Shown here: in pieces, positions 52,152-62,282 of the stretch
Layout: each line of letters starts with the position of its first letter
Position numbering within the stretch: the first letter of the stretch is position 1
DNA from: Halorubellus salinus
Lineage (GTDB): Archaea; Halobacteriota; Halobacteria; Halobacteriales; Natrialbaceae
Assembly (NCBI RefSeq): GCF_020567525.1
Contig: NZ_JAJCVI010000003.1
Span: 124,001-188,000 of the forward strand
Length of the DNA stretch: 64,000 nt
Direction: 5' to 3'
Position numbers and translations under genes: made by a program
Notes under the pieces: model-generated
Seen by the model: only the letters and a program-made list of their open reading frames with translations
Told to the model about the DNA's origin: nothing
Database searches by the model: none

Positions 52152-52287
52152 ACCGTCCCGGACGCCAACGAACGTGAAAGCGATTTTTCAAACTCCGTCT
52201 AGAATCCGTGGGAACTCCTGGAGAGCGCGGCGGTCGCGCCGGGACCACAGGTGCGCGAGCGGTCCCGGCGGCGGTCGATAGGTCGGG

Positions 52288-52737
52288 CTACGTGTCGTCC
52301 GCGGCGTCGTGCTCGAGACGCGTCTTGAGGTTCTCGAGCGTCGTCCGGACCTCGCGGTCGTTGTACCGCTTGACGAACGGGGCGGCGAGTCGCTCGAGGA
52401 CGCCCCCCGGGACGTCGTACCCGGCGGCGTACGTGAACCGCGTCCCGCCGTCCTCGGGTTCGAACGTCCACGTTATCTCCCCGGAGAGGTCGCCAGTCAT
52501 CTCCCACACGATGCGCTCCTCGGGAACGTACTCGACCGCGTCGAGTTCGCCGTCCATCGTGATGCCGCCGAGGCCGTACCCGTACGCGACGCGCTTGCTG
52601 CCGTCCTCGCGCGCCGCCAGGATCTCCGACCGCTGCAGGCTCGGGGTGATCTCGGGCTGGTTCGCCGGCTGGTCCATGTACGCGAACACGTCGCTGACGG
52701 GGACGTCGACGTGGACGTCGTGACTTGTCTCTATCAT
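52288..52737 (-). CDS. SRPBCC (START-like) family protein
   Basis: This 149-residue protein has the polyketide-cyclase/START-like pattern: HVDVPVSDVFAYMDQPANQPE at the start, a ligand-cavity strand set (RVAYGYGLGGITMDGELDA), WTFEPEDGGTRFTYAAGYDVP, and a C-terminal long helix (REVRTTLENLKTRLE). Ligand unknown; such proteins bind lipids or act as coenzyme-Q or stress accessories. The ATG at 52737 gives the domain start. It lies downstream of hutI on the same strand, with a 62-base gap. Confidence 0.83.
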   Translation of the reverse strand: MIETSHDVHVDVPVSDVFAYMDQPANQPEITPSLQRSEILAAREDGSKRVAYGYGLGGITMDGELDAVEYVPEERIVWEMTGDLSGEITWTFEPEDGGTRFTYAAGYDVPGGVLERLAAPFVKRYNDREVRTTLENLKTRLEHDAADDT

Positions 52738-52799
52738 GGGTCTCCCGTGGCTGGGTCTACGTGCCGCCGCGCCGTAAGTACGGGGCGTGTCGCCGACGG

Positions 52800-54041
52800 T
52801 CAGGCGACGCGCGCGCCGTCCTTGAACGTCGCCGCGACGACGTCCTCGCCGAACCGATAGGGGACGTGGACGTGACTGGGCGCGTCCACGATCGCCATGT
52901 CTGCGGGACTGCCGGCGTCGAGCCGGCCCTTCGCCGGTCGGTCGACGGCGAGCGCGGCGTGTTCGGTGGCGGCGACGAGCGCCTGTGCGGGCGTCATCCG
53001 CATCTCGACGCAGCACAGCGCCTGTGCGAACGCCATCGAGCGACTGTGGCAGTTCGGGTTGAAGTCGGTCGCGACCGCGACGGGCGCGCCCGCGTCGAGC
53101 ATCGTCTCGGCGTCGGCGTAGTCCGCGCCGAGGCCGAACGCGGTGCCGGGGAGGACGACCGGGACGACGTCCGCGTCGACGAGCGCGTCGACGTCCTCGC
53201 GCGTCGCGTGCAGGAGGTGGTCTGCACTCGTCGCACCGACCTCCGCTGCGAGCTTCGTGCCGCCGACGTGCGCGAGCTCCTCGGCGTGCACCTTCGGCGT
53301 CAGGCCGGCTTCCTTGCCGGCTTCGAGGACCCGCCGGGACTGCTCGACGCTGAAGACGCCCTCCTCGCAGAAGACGTCGCAGTACTCCGCGACGCCCTGG
53401 TCGTCGACCGCCGGGAGCTGCTCGTCGACGACCGCGTCCACGTACGCGTCCGCGTCCATCCCCTCGGGGACGGCGTGTGCGCCCATGAACGTCGGCACGA
53501 CGTCGACCGCGTGGTCCTCGGCGACCGTCTCGACGGCCGAGAGGAGCTTCAGTTCGGTCTCGGTGTCGAGCCCGTACCCGGACTTCACCTCGACCGTCGT
53601 GGACCCGTACGCGAGCATCGCGTCGAGGTGCTCGCGGAGATTGCTGGCGAGGTCGGCCTCGCTCGCCTCGCGGACCGCGCGGACGGTGCGGAGGATGCCG
53701 CCGCCGTCGGCGAGGATGTCCTGGTACGTCTTCCCCTTCAGCTTCGCCTCGAACTCGTCGCTCCGGTCGCCCGCGAACGCGGCGTGCGTGTGCGGGTCCA
53801 CGAACCCGGGGACGACCGTCTGCCCCGTCGCGTCGTAGGCCGAATCCGCGTTCTCCGCGGGATACTCGCGGAGCACGTCCTCGGTGGGGCCGACGGCAGC
53901 GACTTCGCCGTCGACGACCGCGACGGCCGCGTCCGCGTACGTCTCGAGGAGTTCGCTCCCCTCACCGGGCCACGCCCCTTCGCGTTTCCCGACGACGACC
54001 TCCGCCGCGTCGTGAACGACCGTCTGGAGATCGGCGCTCAT
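52800..54041 (-). CDS. hutI: imidazolonepropionase
   Basis: HutI hydrolyses imidazolone-5-propionate to N-formimino-L-glutamate, the third step of histidine degradation. The 413-residue amidohydrolase shows the metal motif [60 protein letters not shown] and [16 protein letters not shown]-like [12 protein letters not shown]. These fit the family along the full length. Its start overlaps the hutU stop (ATGA), so both are co-translated. Neither hutH nor hutG is adjacent. Confidence 0.95.
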   Translation of the reverse strand: MSADLQTVVHDAAEVVVGKREGAWPGEGSELLETYADAAVAVVDGEVAAVGPTEDVLREYPAENADSAYDATGQTVVPGFVDPHTHAAFAGDRSDEFEAKLKGKTYQDILADGGGILRTVRAVREASEADLASNLREHLDAMLAYGSTTVEVKSGYGLDTETELKLLSAVETVAEDHAVDVVPTFMGAHAVPEGMDADAYVDAVVDEQLPAVDDQGVAEYCDVFCEEGVFSVEQSRRVLEAGKEAGLTPKVHAEELAHVGGTKLAAEVGATSADHLLHATREDVDALVDADVVPVVLPGTAFGLGADYADAETMLDAGAPVAVATDFNPNCHSRSMAFAQALCCVEMRMTPAQALVAATEHAALAVDRPAKGRLDAGSPADMAIVDAPSHVHVPYRFGEDVVAATFKDGARVA

Positions 54042-55843
54042 TCCCCCTCCCCGTCAACGTGCTCGTGCCGGTCTCGCATCGGGACGGCGACGCCGCTCCG
54101 TTCGGCCTCGTCGATGGCGTCCTCGTAGCCCGCGTCCGCGTGCCGGATGACGCCCATCCCGGGGTCGGTCGTGAACACGCGCCGGGCCTTCTCCGCGGCG
54201 AGCTCGGTGCCGTCGAGGACGACGTGGTTGTTCGTGTGCAGCGAGTTCCCGATGCCGACGCCACCGCCGTCGTGCACGCTCACGATGTCCGCGCCCGACG
54301 CCGTGTTCGCGAGCGCGTTCAGTATCGGCCAGTCAGCGACCGCGTCCGTGCCGTCCTTCATCGCTTCCGTCTCGCGGTTCGGGCTCGCGACCGAGCCCGC
54401 GTCCAGGTGGTCCCGGGTCACGACCACGGGCGCCGCTATCTCGCCGCTCGCGACGAGTTCGTTGATGCGGACCGCGAACAGCGCGCGCTCGGTGAGTTCC
54501 ATGTCCTCGTCGACGTGCGTCGCGTCGAGCGGCGTCTCGCTCACGGGCGTCGTCTCGTACCCGAGCCAGCAGACGCGACTGGGGAGACCCTGGAACGACA
54601 CCTGCTCCCTGGCGAGGTCGATCCAGCGTGCGAGGTCGTCCTTCTCCGGGAACAGCTCGAGGACGGCCTCGTCGGTCCGCGCGATGTCGTCCTCGTCCCC
54701 CGACAGCGCCGCCCACCGGAACGGGCCCTTCCCGCGACAGAACAGCGGCCGGATGTACGCCGGCACGAACCCCGGGAAGTCGAACGCGTTCTCGAAGCCC
54801 CGGTGGTTCTGGACCTGTCCGCGGATGTTGTTCCCGTACTCGAACGCGATCGCGCCCTCGTCCTGCATGTCGAGGATGCCCTGCACGTGGCGTTCCATCG
54901 TGTCGAGGCTCGCCTCGACGTACGCCTCGGGGTCCTCGTCGCGCAGCGAGTCGGCCTCGTCGACCGTGTACCCGCTCGGGTAGTACCCTTCGAGTTCGTC
55001 GTGCGCGCTCGTCTGGTCCGTGACGATCTCGGGGACGAAGTCGCGTTCGAGCATCCCCTCGAACATGTCCGCGGCGTTCATGTGCAGGCCGATGGAGAGG
55101 GGTTCGCCGTTCGCCGCGGCGTCCTCGGCCATCGCGATGGCCTCGTCGAGGTCGTCCGTCTTCGTCATGCAGTAGTCCGTCTCGATGCGGCGCTCGATCC
55201 GGTGCTCGTCGACCTCCGCGGCGATGCAGACGCCGTGATTCATCGTCACCGCGAGCGGTTGTGCACCACCCATCCCGCCGAGACCAGCCGTGACGGTGAT
55301 GGTGCCACGGAGCCCCTCGCTCTCGGGGAAGTGCTGGCGGGCGGCCTCCGCCAGGGTCTCGAACGTCCCCTGGATGATGCCCTGCGTGCCGATGTACGCC
55401 CACGACCCCGCGGTCATCTGGCCGTACATGATCTTCCCCTCGGCCTCGAGCTCGTGGAAGTGCTCCCAGTCGTCCCACGCGCCAACGAGGTTCGAGTTCG
55501 CGATGAGGACTCGCGGCGCTCGCTCGTGCGTCTCGAACCGCCCGACCGGTTTCCCGGACTGCACGAGCAGCGTCTCGTCGTCGCCGAGGTCGCGGAGCTC
55601 GGCCAGGATGGCGTCGTACGCGTCCCAGCTCCGCGCTGCGCGACCCGTCCCCCCGTACACGACGAGGTCCTCGGGGGCCTCCGCGACCTCGGGGTCGAGG
55701 TTGTTGTTCAGCATGCGGAGCGCGGCCTCCTGCCGCCAGCCCTCGCACTCGAGGTCCGTCCCCGTGGGCGCACCCTCGTACTCGCGATACTGTTCGCTCA
55801 CGTCGCCAACGTCCAGGTTACCGCCGCCTGCGTTGTCCGCCAT
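54038..55843 (-). CDS. hutU: urocanate hydratase
   Basis: HutU converts urocanate to imidazolone propionate using tightly bound NAD+. The protein of about 601 residues has the usual length. It has the start [39 protein letters not shown], the substrate region [28 protein letters not shown], the NAD motif [17 protein letters not shown] and [22 protein letters not shown] with the catalytic Cys area. The ATG at 55843 ([10 protein letters not shown]) is the family start; a much longer frame upstream is spurious. It is the first gene of the hutU-hutI pair. Confidence 0.96.
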   Translation of the reverse strand: MADNAGGGNLDVGDVSEQYREYEGAPTGTDLECEGWRQEAALRMLNNNLDPEVAEAPEDLVVYGGTGRAARSWDAYDAILAELRDLGDDETLLVQSGKPVGRFETHERAPRVLIANSNLVGAWDDWEHFHELEAEGKIMYGQMTAGSWAYIGTQGIIQGTFETLAEAARQHFPESEGLRGTITVTAGLGGMGGAQPLAVTMNHGVCIAAEVDEHRIERRIETDYCMTKTDDLDEAIAMAEDAAANGEPLSIGLHMNAADMFEGMLERDFVPEIVTDQTSAHDELEGYYPSGYTVDEADSLRDEDPEAYVEASLDTMERHVQGILDMQDEGAIAFEYGNNIRGQVQNHRGFENAFDFPGFVPAYIRPLFCRGKGPFRWAALSGDEDDIARTDEAVLELFPEKDDLARWIDLAREQVSFQGLPSRVCWLGYETTPVSETPLDATHVDEDMELTERALFAVRINELVASGEIAAPVVVTRDHLDAGSVASPNRETEAMKDGTDAVADWPILNALANTASGADIVSVHDGGGVGIGNSLHTNNHVVLDGTELAAEKARRVFTTDPGMGVIRHADAGYEDAIDEAERSGVAVPMRDRHEHVDGEGE

Positions 55844-56011
55844 ACCTACGAGTTCGGCCGGGAGCCGGTTGGGTCTTGACCCACCACTCGGAGTGGTATT
55901 CAAATACGAGCCGGCGGGTCGCGTCGGAAGGCCACGCTCGCCCGTACCGCTCTCGGCGCGAACCCAGCCGCTCCCGCCCGGATTTATGTCGGCGCGACCG
56001 GAAGGGCGGGT

Positions 56012-56245
56012 ATGGAAGACGTCGACTTCGACGAACTCGTCGCGTCGCTCACGCTCCGAGAGGAGAACACTGCCATCAAGAGCTACCAGAACACCGTCTC
56101 GGTCACCTGTCCCGCGTGCGAGGACCCGTTCGACGACCTCGTCGTCTGCAAGGAGAACCCGACGAGCCTCAACCTCTCGCGGCAACTCGACCTCTGCGTC
56201 GGAAGTGTCGACGGCAACGCCGTCATCTTCACGCACAAGCGCTGA
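56012..56245 (+). CDS. small haloarchaeal protein with a CPAC motif
   Basis: The 77-residue protein has one CPAC ([19 protein letters not shown]) and ends in [12 protein letters not shown]. The pattern VACPACGEPF..FTH recurs in haloarchaeal small proteins annotated as flagella-cluster or DUF7385-like proteins, so I place it there tentatively. A further Cys in VVCKE and one in DLCVG could complete a metal site. The ATG follows a GGGCGGGT purine-rich stretch. It is divergent from hutU. Confidence 0.7.
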   Translation: MEDVDFDELVASLTLREENTAIKSYQNTVSVTCPACEDPFDDLVVCKENPTSLNLSRQLDLCVGSVDGNAVIFTHKR

Positions 56246-56363
56246 CGGCCGGAATCGAGCGTACTCGGACGGAGTCTCGCCCCACCGGACGGTCGACCGT
56301 GCTGCGACGAACGCGCTCCAGCCGACCGCGCCACCGCTTCGATGGGAGTGCCGTGGTTCGCCG

Positions 56364-57992
56364 TCAGGCCCGGAGCGCGTCGCCGGGCGTCGCACCCGTG
56401 GTCTCGCCGTCTCGCACGACGAACTCGCCGTTCACGAGGACGTGCGGGACGCCGTCCGCGTACTGCGTCGGGTTCTCGTACGTGGCTGGCGAGCCGACGA
56501 CCGCCGGGTCGAACACGGTGACGTCCGCGTCCATCCCGGGTCGCAGGACGCCCTTCGAGTCCAACCCCATCGACCGTGCGGGGAGCGACGTCATCATGCG
56601 GACCGCCTCCTCGACGGAGACGAGGTCCTCGTCGCGGACGTACGTCCCGAGGACCTTCGCGAACGCGCCGTAGACCCGCGGGTGGGGGTTCCCGCCGAAC
56701 AACCCGTCAGTGATGACGTTCACGCGCTCGTGGGCGAGGATGTCGCGGACGTCGTCCTCGTCGATGAAGTGATTCACGCAGGAGACAGCGAGGTCCTCCT
56801 CGGCGAGGAGATCGCAGACGGCGAGGATGGGTTCGGTATCCCACTCGTCGGCGAGCGCCTGCACGGTGAGGCCCTCGAGGTGGTCGTTGGCGTCGCTCTC
56901 GACGCTCGCCACGACGACGTTCTCCCAGCCGGAGTACCAGCCGGGGTTGTCCCAGCCGTCGATGCGGTTCTCTTCGACGTCCCGCAGGATGCGCTGGCGG
57001 GCGTCCGCGTCCTCGAGGTACGCGACGGCCTGCTCGGGGCCGTCCGCGTGCACCCACGGCGGGAGGACGTACGAGAGGAGGGTGTTGCTCGCGGCGTAGG
57101 GGTACTGGTCGGCGGAGAAGTCGACGCCGCGGTCGCGAGCGGCCTCGACGAGCGCGAGCGCGCGGTCGGCCTTCCCGTGCTGAGGCGGGCCGCCGAGCTT
57201 GAAGTGACTGAGGTGGACGGGGACGTTCGCGTCCGCGCCGACGTCCACGAACTCGTCGAGCGCCGACCAGATGTCGGCGCGTTCGCTCCGGATGTGCGCG
57301 ACGAACGGTCGCCCGTACGGCTCCAGGCGCTCCGCGAGGTGCGTGATCTCCTCGGTGCTCGCGTACGAGCACGGCGTGATGACGAGCGCCGTCGACAGGC
57401 CGAACGCGCCGTCGTCCATCGCTTCGGTGACGAGGTCCGCCATCTCCTCGAGTTCGCTCTCGGTCGGCTCGTCGTCGCGCATCCCCATGACGTTGAACCG
57501 CACCGTTCCCTGGCCGACGAGCGTGCCGACGTTCGGTGCCACGCCGTCGCCCTCGACCGCGTCCAGGTAGTCGCCGACGCCGCCCCACGTCCACTCGCGG
57601 TCGACGCGACCGGCGAGCCCCGAGAGCTGGTCCTGCCACTCCTCGGCACCGCCATCGCGGCGCATGGGCGCCATCGAGAACCCGTCCTGGCCGACGATCT
57701 CGGTCGTGATGCCCTGACGGGCCTTCGGCGCGAGCGTCGGGTCGTCGAACAGCTGGAGGTCCGAGTGCGAGTGCGTGTCGACGAACCCGGGTGCGACCAC
57801 CGCGTCGTCGACGTCCACGACCGTCTCGGCGTCGACGTCGTCGGCCGCGAGGGCGGCGTCCGGAGCGTCCGTCGGGTCGGGGACGCGTTCGACGGTAGCG
57901 ATCTCGCCGTCGCGCACGCCGACGGCACCGCGGAACCACGGCGCGCCAGTCCCGTCCACGACCCGCGCGTTCGTCAGGAGTACGTCCAACAT
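56364..57992 (-). CDS. N-acyl-D-amino-acid deacylase family amidohydrolase
   Basis: The 542-residue amidohydrolase belongs to the D-aminoacylase family. It has the metal motif [15 protein letters not shown] (about residues 73-87), [17 protein letters not shown], the cap [43 protein letters not shown] and the late [33 protein letters not shown] with further metal residues. Known members free D-amino acids from N-acyl forms; dihydroorotase-like activities also occur. It lacks a signal peptide and stands alone, downstream of the YeiH operon on the same strand. Confidence 0.88.
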   Translation of the reverse strand: MLDVLLTNARVVDGTGAPWFRGAVGVRDGEIATVERVPDPTDAPDAALAADDVDAETVVDVDDAVVAPGFVDTHSHSDLQLFDDPTLAPKARQGITTEIVGQDGFSMAPMRRDGGAEEWQDQLSGLAGRVDREWTWGGVGDYLDAVEGDGVAPNVGTLVGQGTVRFNVMGMRDDEPTESELEEMADLVTEAMDDGAFGLSTALVITPCSYASTEEITHLAERLEPYGRPFVAHIRSERADIWSALDEFVDVGADANVPVHLSHFKLGGPPQHGKADRALALVEAARDRGVDFSADQYPYAASNTLLSYVLPPWVHADGPEQAVAYLEDADARQRILRDVEENRIDGWDNPGWYSGWENVVVASVESDANDHLEGLTVQALADEWDTEPILAVCDLLAEEDLAVSCVNHFIDEDDVRDILAHERVNVITDGLFGGNPHPRVYGAFAKVLGTYVRDEDLVSVEEAVRMMTSLPARSMGLDSKGVLRPGMDADVTVFDPAVVGSPATYENPTQYADGVPHVLVNGEFVVRDGETTGATPGDALRA

Positions 57993-58085
57993 GGGTGCGA
58001 GTACCTCGCACGGTGGGTTATGCGTCGAGTCTCCGTGTGGTGGGTGAAAGCCCTCCTGCGCGATAGGGCGGGTGGTCGGTCGCGG

Positions 58086-59180
58086 TCAGGCGCCGAGCAG
58101 TGCGCGGACGGCGACGAGGGCGACGACGCTGGTGGTGACGAGCGCGGTCAGGAGGAGCGCGATCGGCGTGACGCCGGTGTCCCGGAGGTCGGCGACGTCG
58201 ACGCTGAGTCCGAGGCCGACGAACGCGAGCAGGAACAGCCAGCGGTACGCGTTCGTGAGTTGCGCCGTGGCGGCGTCCGAGACGACCGCGGTGGACGTGA
58301 GGACGACGACCGCGAAGAACCCGAGGACGAACTTCGGGAAGGCGTCCCAGAGTCGACGCGGCGAGAACGCGCTCGCGGTCGACGCGTCCTCGCCCGGGGC
58401 GCCGTCGGCGTCGTCGCTGCCGGGGTTCGCGTACCGGATGGAGTACGCGCCGACGAGGACGCCGAGCAGGAGGTTCCGGGTGAGTTTCGTGACGGTCGCC
58501 CACTGGCCGGCGGCGTCGCTGAACGCGAACCCGGCCGCGGTGACGGGACCAGTCGAGAACATCGTGAGGCCCGCCCAGACGCCGAACACGCGGTCGGAGA
58601 GCCCGAGGACGCCACCGAGTGCGGGGTACGTGAACAGCGTGACGACGTCGAACAGGAGGATGGTCCCGGCGGCGTACGCGACGTGCTCCTCGGTCGCGCG
58701 GACGCTCCCAGCGACGCCGACGGCCGCGGACACCCCGCAGACGCTCGCGCCCGCAGCCAGGAGCGACCCGAGCTTCCGGTGGACGTCGAAGACGCCACGA
58801 GCGAGTACCTCCACGAGGACGAGCGTGAGTGCGACGATACCGACGACGAGGACGGCGAGTTGCGCGCCCGTGTCGACGAGCGTCCCGAGCGACACGCGAG
58901 CCCCCATGAGGACGATGCCGGCTTCGAGCCAGAGCTTGTGCGTCGACGACCCCGCCTGCAGGCGCTCGGGGACGCCGACCGTGTTCGTGAGGACGATGCC
59001 GAGGGCGACGGCGACGACGAGCGCGCTCGCGTACGGGACGAGCGTGCTCGCCACGCGTGCGAGAACGGCGAGCACGACGAGGAACGCGACGCCCGGTGCG
59101 ACCTCGCGGACGACCGCCAGCGGCGACGTCCCGGTCGCGTCCGCGTCGCGACCGCCCGGCGAGGTCTCGTCGTCGCTCAT
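58086..59180 (-). CDS. YeiH family putative sulfate exporter
   Basis: This 364-residue protein with about ten helices belongs to the YeiH (UPF0324) family. Diagnostic parts are LEAGIVLMGARVSLGTLVDTG, AAGASVCGVSAAVGVAGSVRATEEHVAYA and LVGAYSIRY; the C-terminal VGLGLSVDVADLRDTGVTPI is also typical. Bacterial members are called putative sulfate or sulfite exporters; the true substrate is not settled. A small membrane protein and an amine-dehydrogenase-like enzyme lie upstream in the same direction, so they likely form an operon. Confidence 0.87.
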   Translation of the reverse strand: MSDDETSPGGRDADATGTSPLAVVREVAPGVAFLVVLAVLARVASTLVPYASALVVAVALGIVLTNTVGVPERLQAGSSTHKLWLEAGIVLMGARVSLGTLVDTGAQLAVLVVGIVALTLVLVEVLARGVFDVHRKLGSLLAAGASVCGVSAAVGVAGSVRATEEHVAYAAGTILLFDVVTLFTYPALGGVLGLSDRVFGVWAGLTMFSTGPVTAAGFAFSDAAGQWATVTKLTRNLLLGVLVGAYSIRYANPGSDDADGAPGEDASTASAFSPRRLWDAFPKFVLGFFAVVVLTSTAVVSDAATAQLTNAYRWLFLLAFVGLGLSVDVADLRDTGVTPIALLLTALVTTSVVALVAVRALLGA

Positions 59181-59187
59181 CTATCGA

Positions 59188-59346
59188 TCAGTACGGGACC
59201 GGTACGCCGGTCTGTGCGATGAACGTGACGATACCCGCCACCGCGACCGCGCGCCACCCCCGGTCCAGGTGCCGCCACCGGTCGACGGCCCACTCGAGGG
59301 GGCTCGCGACGGTCCCGGAGTCGTCCGCGGTCGGTTCCGTCGTCAT
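59188..59346 (-). CDS. 52-residue single-helix membrane protein
   Basis: The frame reads an acidic N-terminal arm, then PLEWAVDRWRHLDRGWRAVAVAGIVTFIAQTGVPVPY, with one short membrane helix near the end. Its ATG overlaps the stop of the amine-dehydrogenase-like gene (ATGA) and it ends seven bases before the YeiH start, which speaks for a real gene. No family is recognised. It could be a small regulator or partner of the transporter. Confidence 0.55.
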   Translation of the reverse strand: MTTEPTADDSGTVASPLEWAVDRWRHLDRGWRAVAVAGIVTFIAQTGVPVPY

Positions 59347-60341
59347 TCCTGCCGCGAGTACGACGTCGGGAGGCTGGTCATCGTCGCGAGCCCCGGGTCG
59401 GCGTCGACGACCGTCGGTGCGACGTTCGCGACGACCGCGGACGTGGAGACGTCGCCGTGGTAGCCGCCCTCGACCTCGACCGCGACGTCGGGTTCGCCGT
59501 CGAACTCGACGCGGTCGTGGGGGTCGTCCGCGCCGACGTACATCCTGAGGTCGAGTTCGACGACGGCCTCGCCGTCCTCGTAGCCGTGCACGACCTGCTT
59601 GATGCCCGCGACCTCGCCCGCTTCGGCGGTGAGGTAGTCGGTCTCGACGCGCTCGTCGGCGATCACGGGCTCGATGGATTCCTCGATCTCGTCGAGGTCG
59701 AAGTCGAGCGCGTCCGCGAGCATCGCGACGGACTCCGTGCTCCCGACGTGCCCGGCTTCGGTCGCGATCTCTTCCTCGAACGTCTCCTCCGTGACGCCCG
59801 CACCGACTTTCTCCTGGAGTGGCTTGCGGCGCTCGCTCGCGTTCTGCACGCGCTCGACGCGCACCGCGTCCACCTGGGCCATCGGCGTGGAGAGGGCCGC
59901 AGGCATCGCGTCCATCACGAACCCGGGGTTGATGCCAGCACCGAGAACGGTGCCACCGTGCGCTTGGGCGGCCTCGTCGAGTTCTTGGGCGACATCGGGG
60001 TGACTCCACCACGGGTACGAGAGTTCCTCGGTCGTCGACACCACGCTCGCGCCCGCTTCGAGCGCCTCCTTCAACTGGGGTGCGGCGGCCTCGACGGAGG
60101 AGACCGTCGAGTGGAAGACGACGTCCGGTTCCGTGGCGAGCGCGTCGGCGGCGTCGTCGGTGACCTCGACGCCGAGTTCCTCGCCGACGCCGGCGACCTC
60201 GCCGAGGTCCTCGCCGACCTTCTCCGGGTCGATGTCGATAGCGCCGACGAACTCCACGCCGGTGCGGTGCGCTGCGTTCACGATGCGACTCCCGATCGGG
60301 CCGATACCGTACTGGACGGCGGTGAGGGATTCCTGAGTCAT
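59343..60341 (-). CDS. NAD(P)H-dependent amine dehydrogenase family protein (2,4-diaminopentanoate dehydrogenase / DapB-like)
   Basis: The 332-residue protein has an N-terminal Rossmann fold (TAVQYGIGPIGSRIVNAAHR, about residues 6-25), the DapB-like HSTVSSVEAAAPQLKEALEAGASVVSTTEELSYPW, and AGINPGFVMDAMPAALSTP. The C-terminal domain matches the 2,4-diaminopentanoate dehydrogenase group. Members oxidatively deaminate diamines or D-amino-type substrates. It is first in an operon with a small membrane protein and YeiH. The ATG at 60341 is family-like. TATATAT at 60402-60408 on the minus strand implies a leader of about 35 bases. Confidence 0.82.
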   Translation of the reverse strand: MTQESLTAVQYGIGPIGSRIVNAAHRTGVEFVGAIDIDPEKVGEDLGEVAGVGEELGVEVTDDAADALATEPDVVFHSTVSSVEAAAPQLKEALEAGASVVSTTEELSYPWWSHPDVAQELDEAAQAHGGTVLGAGINPGFVMDAMPAALSTPMAQVDAVRVERVQNASERRKPLQEKVGAGVTEETFEEEIATEAGHVGSTESVAMLADALDFDLDEIEESIEPVIADERVETDYLTAEAGEVAGIKQVVHGYEDGEAVVELDLRMYVGADDPHDRVEFDGEPDVAVEVEGGYHGDVSTSAVVANVAPTVVDADPGLATMTSLPTSYSRQE

Positions 60342-60401
60342 TCTTGGGTCCCGGGCCTCGCGGCCCGCGTGTCGTGATTCGACAGAGCGTGGCGCGCTCG
60401 G

Positions 60402-60408
60402 TATATAT
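60402..60408 (-). promoter_or_regulatory. TATA element of the amine dehydrogenase-YeiH operon
   Basis: TATATAT stands 61-67 bases before the ATG at 60341. Transcription would start about 35 bases before the ATG. A GC-rich inverted repeat (GCGGGCCGCGAGGCCCGGG) lies within that leader. Confidence 0.55.
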
Positions 60409-60442
60409 GGCGTCTCCAATCGGAGGGTGAAGGGGGAGAGGG

Positions 60443-61084
60443 TCAGGAGGCATCGTTCGTCGATCCACCAGCCGTCTGGTCGCAGTCCCCCGGTCCAAAC
60501 ACCGTGGCCGTCTGGACGCCGACCCAGGGGTCGCCGGACGCCTGGATCGCCATCTCGACGAGCCGGAAGTCGGTCTCACCGAATGGGTCGACGACGGTCC
60601 CGTTGAGTGGCCCGACAGCCATCCAATGGAACCTGCCGGTGCTCGTGTCGACGTACGTGAGCACGAGGTCGTAGGAGACGTCGGCGGGGTAAACCGTCAT
60701 CTCGAGTGCCGCGCAGTCGAGCGTGACCGTCGCGTGAGCGTGCGTGAACGCTATCTCGTGCGTGTCGTTCGACGGCGTGTCGCGCAGATTCGGCCCATTC
60801 GTCAGTGCATCGAGTGCAGCGGGGTCGGTCGGCCCGGCGACAGCTTCGGTCGAGTTGGTCCCGGTCGGGTCGGTCGCGGTCGGTTCCATCCGAGACGAGT
60901 CAGCCGCGGTCGGGTCCGCTCGGGGTACGTCGACCAGGTATTCAGCGCTCGGTGGGACGGTCTTCGCAGGGTCGACGTGTTCGGGGTCGTACCCGAGCGC
61001 GTCGTCCGCGAAGCCTGCTGCGAGCGCGAGGAGGAGCGTGAATGCGAGCGCGAGCGTGATGCGTTTCTGGTGGGTGAGTCTCAT
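60443..61084 (-). CDS. exported protein of unknown function
   Basis: The 213-residue protein starts with a signal peptide (RITLALAFTLLLALAAGFADDALG). A Thr/Pro/Asp/Ala-rich linker of loose DPTxxxS-type repeats (about residues 55-95) comes next, then a beta-rich domain with EIAFTHAHATVTLDCAALEMTVYPAD and FHWMAVGPLNGTVVDPFGETDFRLVEMAI. Sequons NST, NDT and NGT occur. No anchor or lipobox is seen, so it is secreted or loosely bound. AT-rich promoter sequence (CTATATAAATATATT) lies 45-65 bp upstream. No family recognised. Confidence 0.65.
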   Translation of the reverse strand: MRLTHQKRITLALAFTLLLALAAGFADDALGYDPEHVDPAKTVPPSAEYLVDVPRADPTAADSSRMEPTATDPTGTNSTEAVAGPTDPAALDALTNGPNLRDTPSNDTHEIAFTHAHATVTLDCAALEMTVYPADVSYDLVLTYVDTSTGRFHWMAVGPLNGTVVDPFGETDFRLVEMAIQASGDPWVGVQTATVFGPGDCDQTAGGSTNDAS

Positions 61085-61271
61085 GGTGGTTCCTGTGACT
61101 GGATAGGTCGCGCAGCCGGTTAAATGTCAGCTGAAATATATTTATATAGGGTCGCGAACGGAAATTCTCGTCCCTAATCCTGCCGACACGTCGGTTGCAT
61201 ACCAAGAGCCAAGACTAACCAATCAGGACAAGACCCGCGGTTCGTGCCGACCGCTCGAACGCTCGACGCGG

Positions 61272-61277
61272 TTTAAG
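61272..61277 (+). promoter_or_regulatory. TATA element of the second zinc-ribbon regulator
   Basis: TTTAAG is centred about 27 bp before the ATG at 61302. This is the standard leaderless spacing and supports that start. Confidence 0.6.
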
Positions 61278-61301
61278 TCTGAGCGACCCCTACAAAGAGA
61301 G

Positions 61302-62282
61302 ATGGACAATCCAGGGAGCAGCGACCCGCGCCTCGACGGCGATAGCGAGCGAGCCCGCTCGGAAGCGGCCCTCGCCGCAGTCGGTGACGAGACCCGGCTT
61401 CGCATCCTCCAAGCGCTCCACCGGGCGCGAGACACGAATCGACACCCGGACGTTCGCCCGGTTCCCTTCACCGAACTCCGAAAACGCGTCGGGATGCAAG
61501 ACGGCTCGCAGTTCAACTACCACCTCAAGCAGCTCGTCGGCCCCTTCGTCCAGCGAACCGAGGACGGGTACGTGCTCCGGCGAGCCGGTGAACGCATCGT
61601 CACCGCGGTCCTCGCGGGCGAGTACGCCGACGCCGTCGTCTACGACGCGGAACCGGTCCCCACGCCCTGTGCCATCTGTGGGGGCGACGTCGTCCTCGAC
61701 TACAACGTCGAACCGTTCCTGGACTACCTGGTCGTTCGCTGCACCAACTGCGAAGGCGTCGTGTCGGCACCCGGACGGCCACCGGGCATGCTCTCGTTGA
61801 CCGACGCCATGCCACCCGTCGGGATGCAGACGCGCGACCCCGTCGAGACCTACCTCGCCACGTTCAGCTTCATCGGGAACCAGTTCCGGACGATCGTCGA
61901 CGGCATCTGTCCGCACTGCTCTGGACGGCTGACCGCCGAACCGCGCGTCTGCGAAGACCACGATCCCGGCGACGGAACCGTCTGTGAGCGCTGTGGAACC
62001 ATCTTCTTCGTCTGGTACCACCACCGATGCGACGTCTGCGGGTTTTCAGCGATGATCTTCCTCGACCGACACTTCGTCGTGCACCCGACCGTCGCCGCGT
62101 TCTACCACGACCACGGCTACGACCCGTTCGGTCCCGAGTGGCTCCGCGTGGCGGCGGAGACCATCGCCTCACAGACCGTCGTCACCGAGGACCCGTTCGA
62201 ACTCGAAGTTCACCTGGCGATAGACGACGACGCGCTCACGGTGACGCTCGACGGGAACGGCGACGTCCTCGCGGTCGCGTAA
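61302..62282 (+). CDS. winged-HTH regulator with zinc-ribbon C-terminus, paralogue of 19907-20839
   Basis: The 326-residue protein has the same plan as its paralogue. An ArsR-like HTH (DETRLRILQALHRAR, SQFNYHLKQLVGPFVQRTEDGYVLRRAG) is followed by a C-terminal region with five CxxC pairs (CAICGG, CTNCEG, CPHCSG, CERCGT, CDVCGF). It ends with FYHDHGYDPF, matching FHHEHGIDL in the other copy. Extra sequence EDHDPGDGT adds a possible ligand. The ATG at 61302 fits the TATA. A pseudogene on the opposite strand abuts its stop. Target and ligand unknown. Confidence 0.83.
   Translation: MDNPGSSDPRLDGDSERARSEAALAAVGDETRLRILQALHRARDTNRHPDVRPVPFTELRKRVGMQDGSQFNYHLKQLVGPFVQRTEDGYVLRRAGERIVTAVLAGEYADAVVYDAEPVPTPCAICGGDVVLDYNVEPFLDYLVVRCTNCEGVVSAPGRPPGMLSLTDAMPPVGMQTRDPVETYLATFSFIGNQFRTIVDGICPHCSGRLTAEPRVCEDHDPGDGTVCERCGTIFFVWYHHRCDVCGFSAMIFLDRHFVVHPTVAAFYHDHGYDPFGPEWLRVAAETIASQTVVTEDPFELEVHLAIDDDALTVTLDGNGDVLAVA

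Noticed and set aside
55844-56395. Longer N-terminus for urocanate hydratase
   Set aside because: The added 180 residues run antisense through the small CPAC gene and do not match the family start at 55843.
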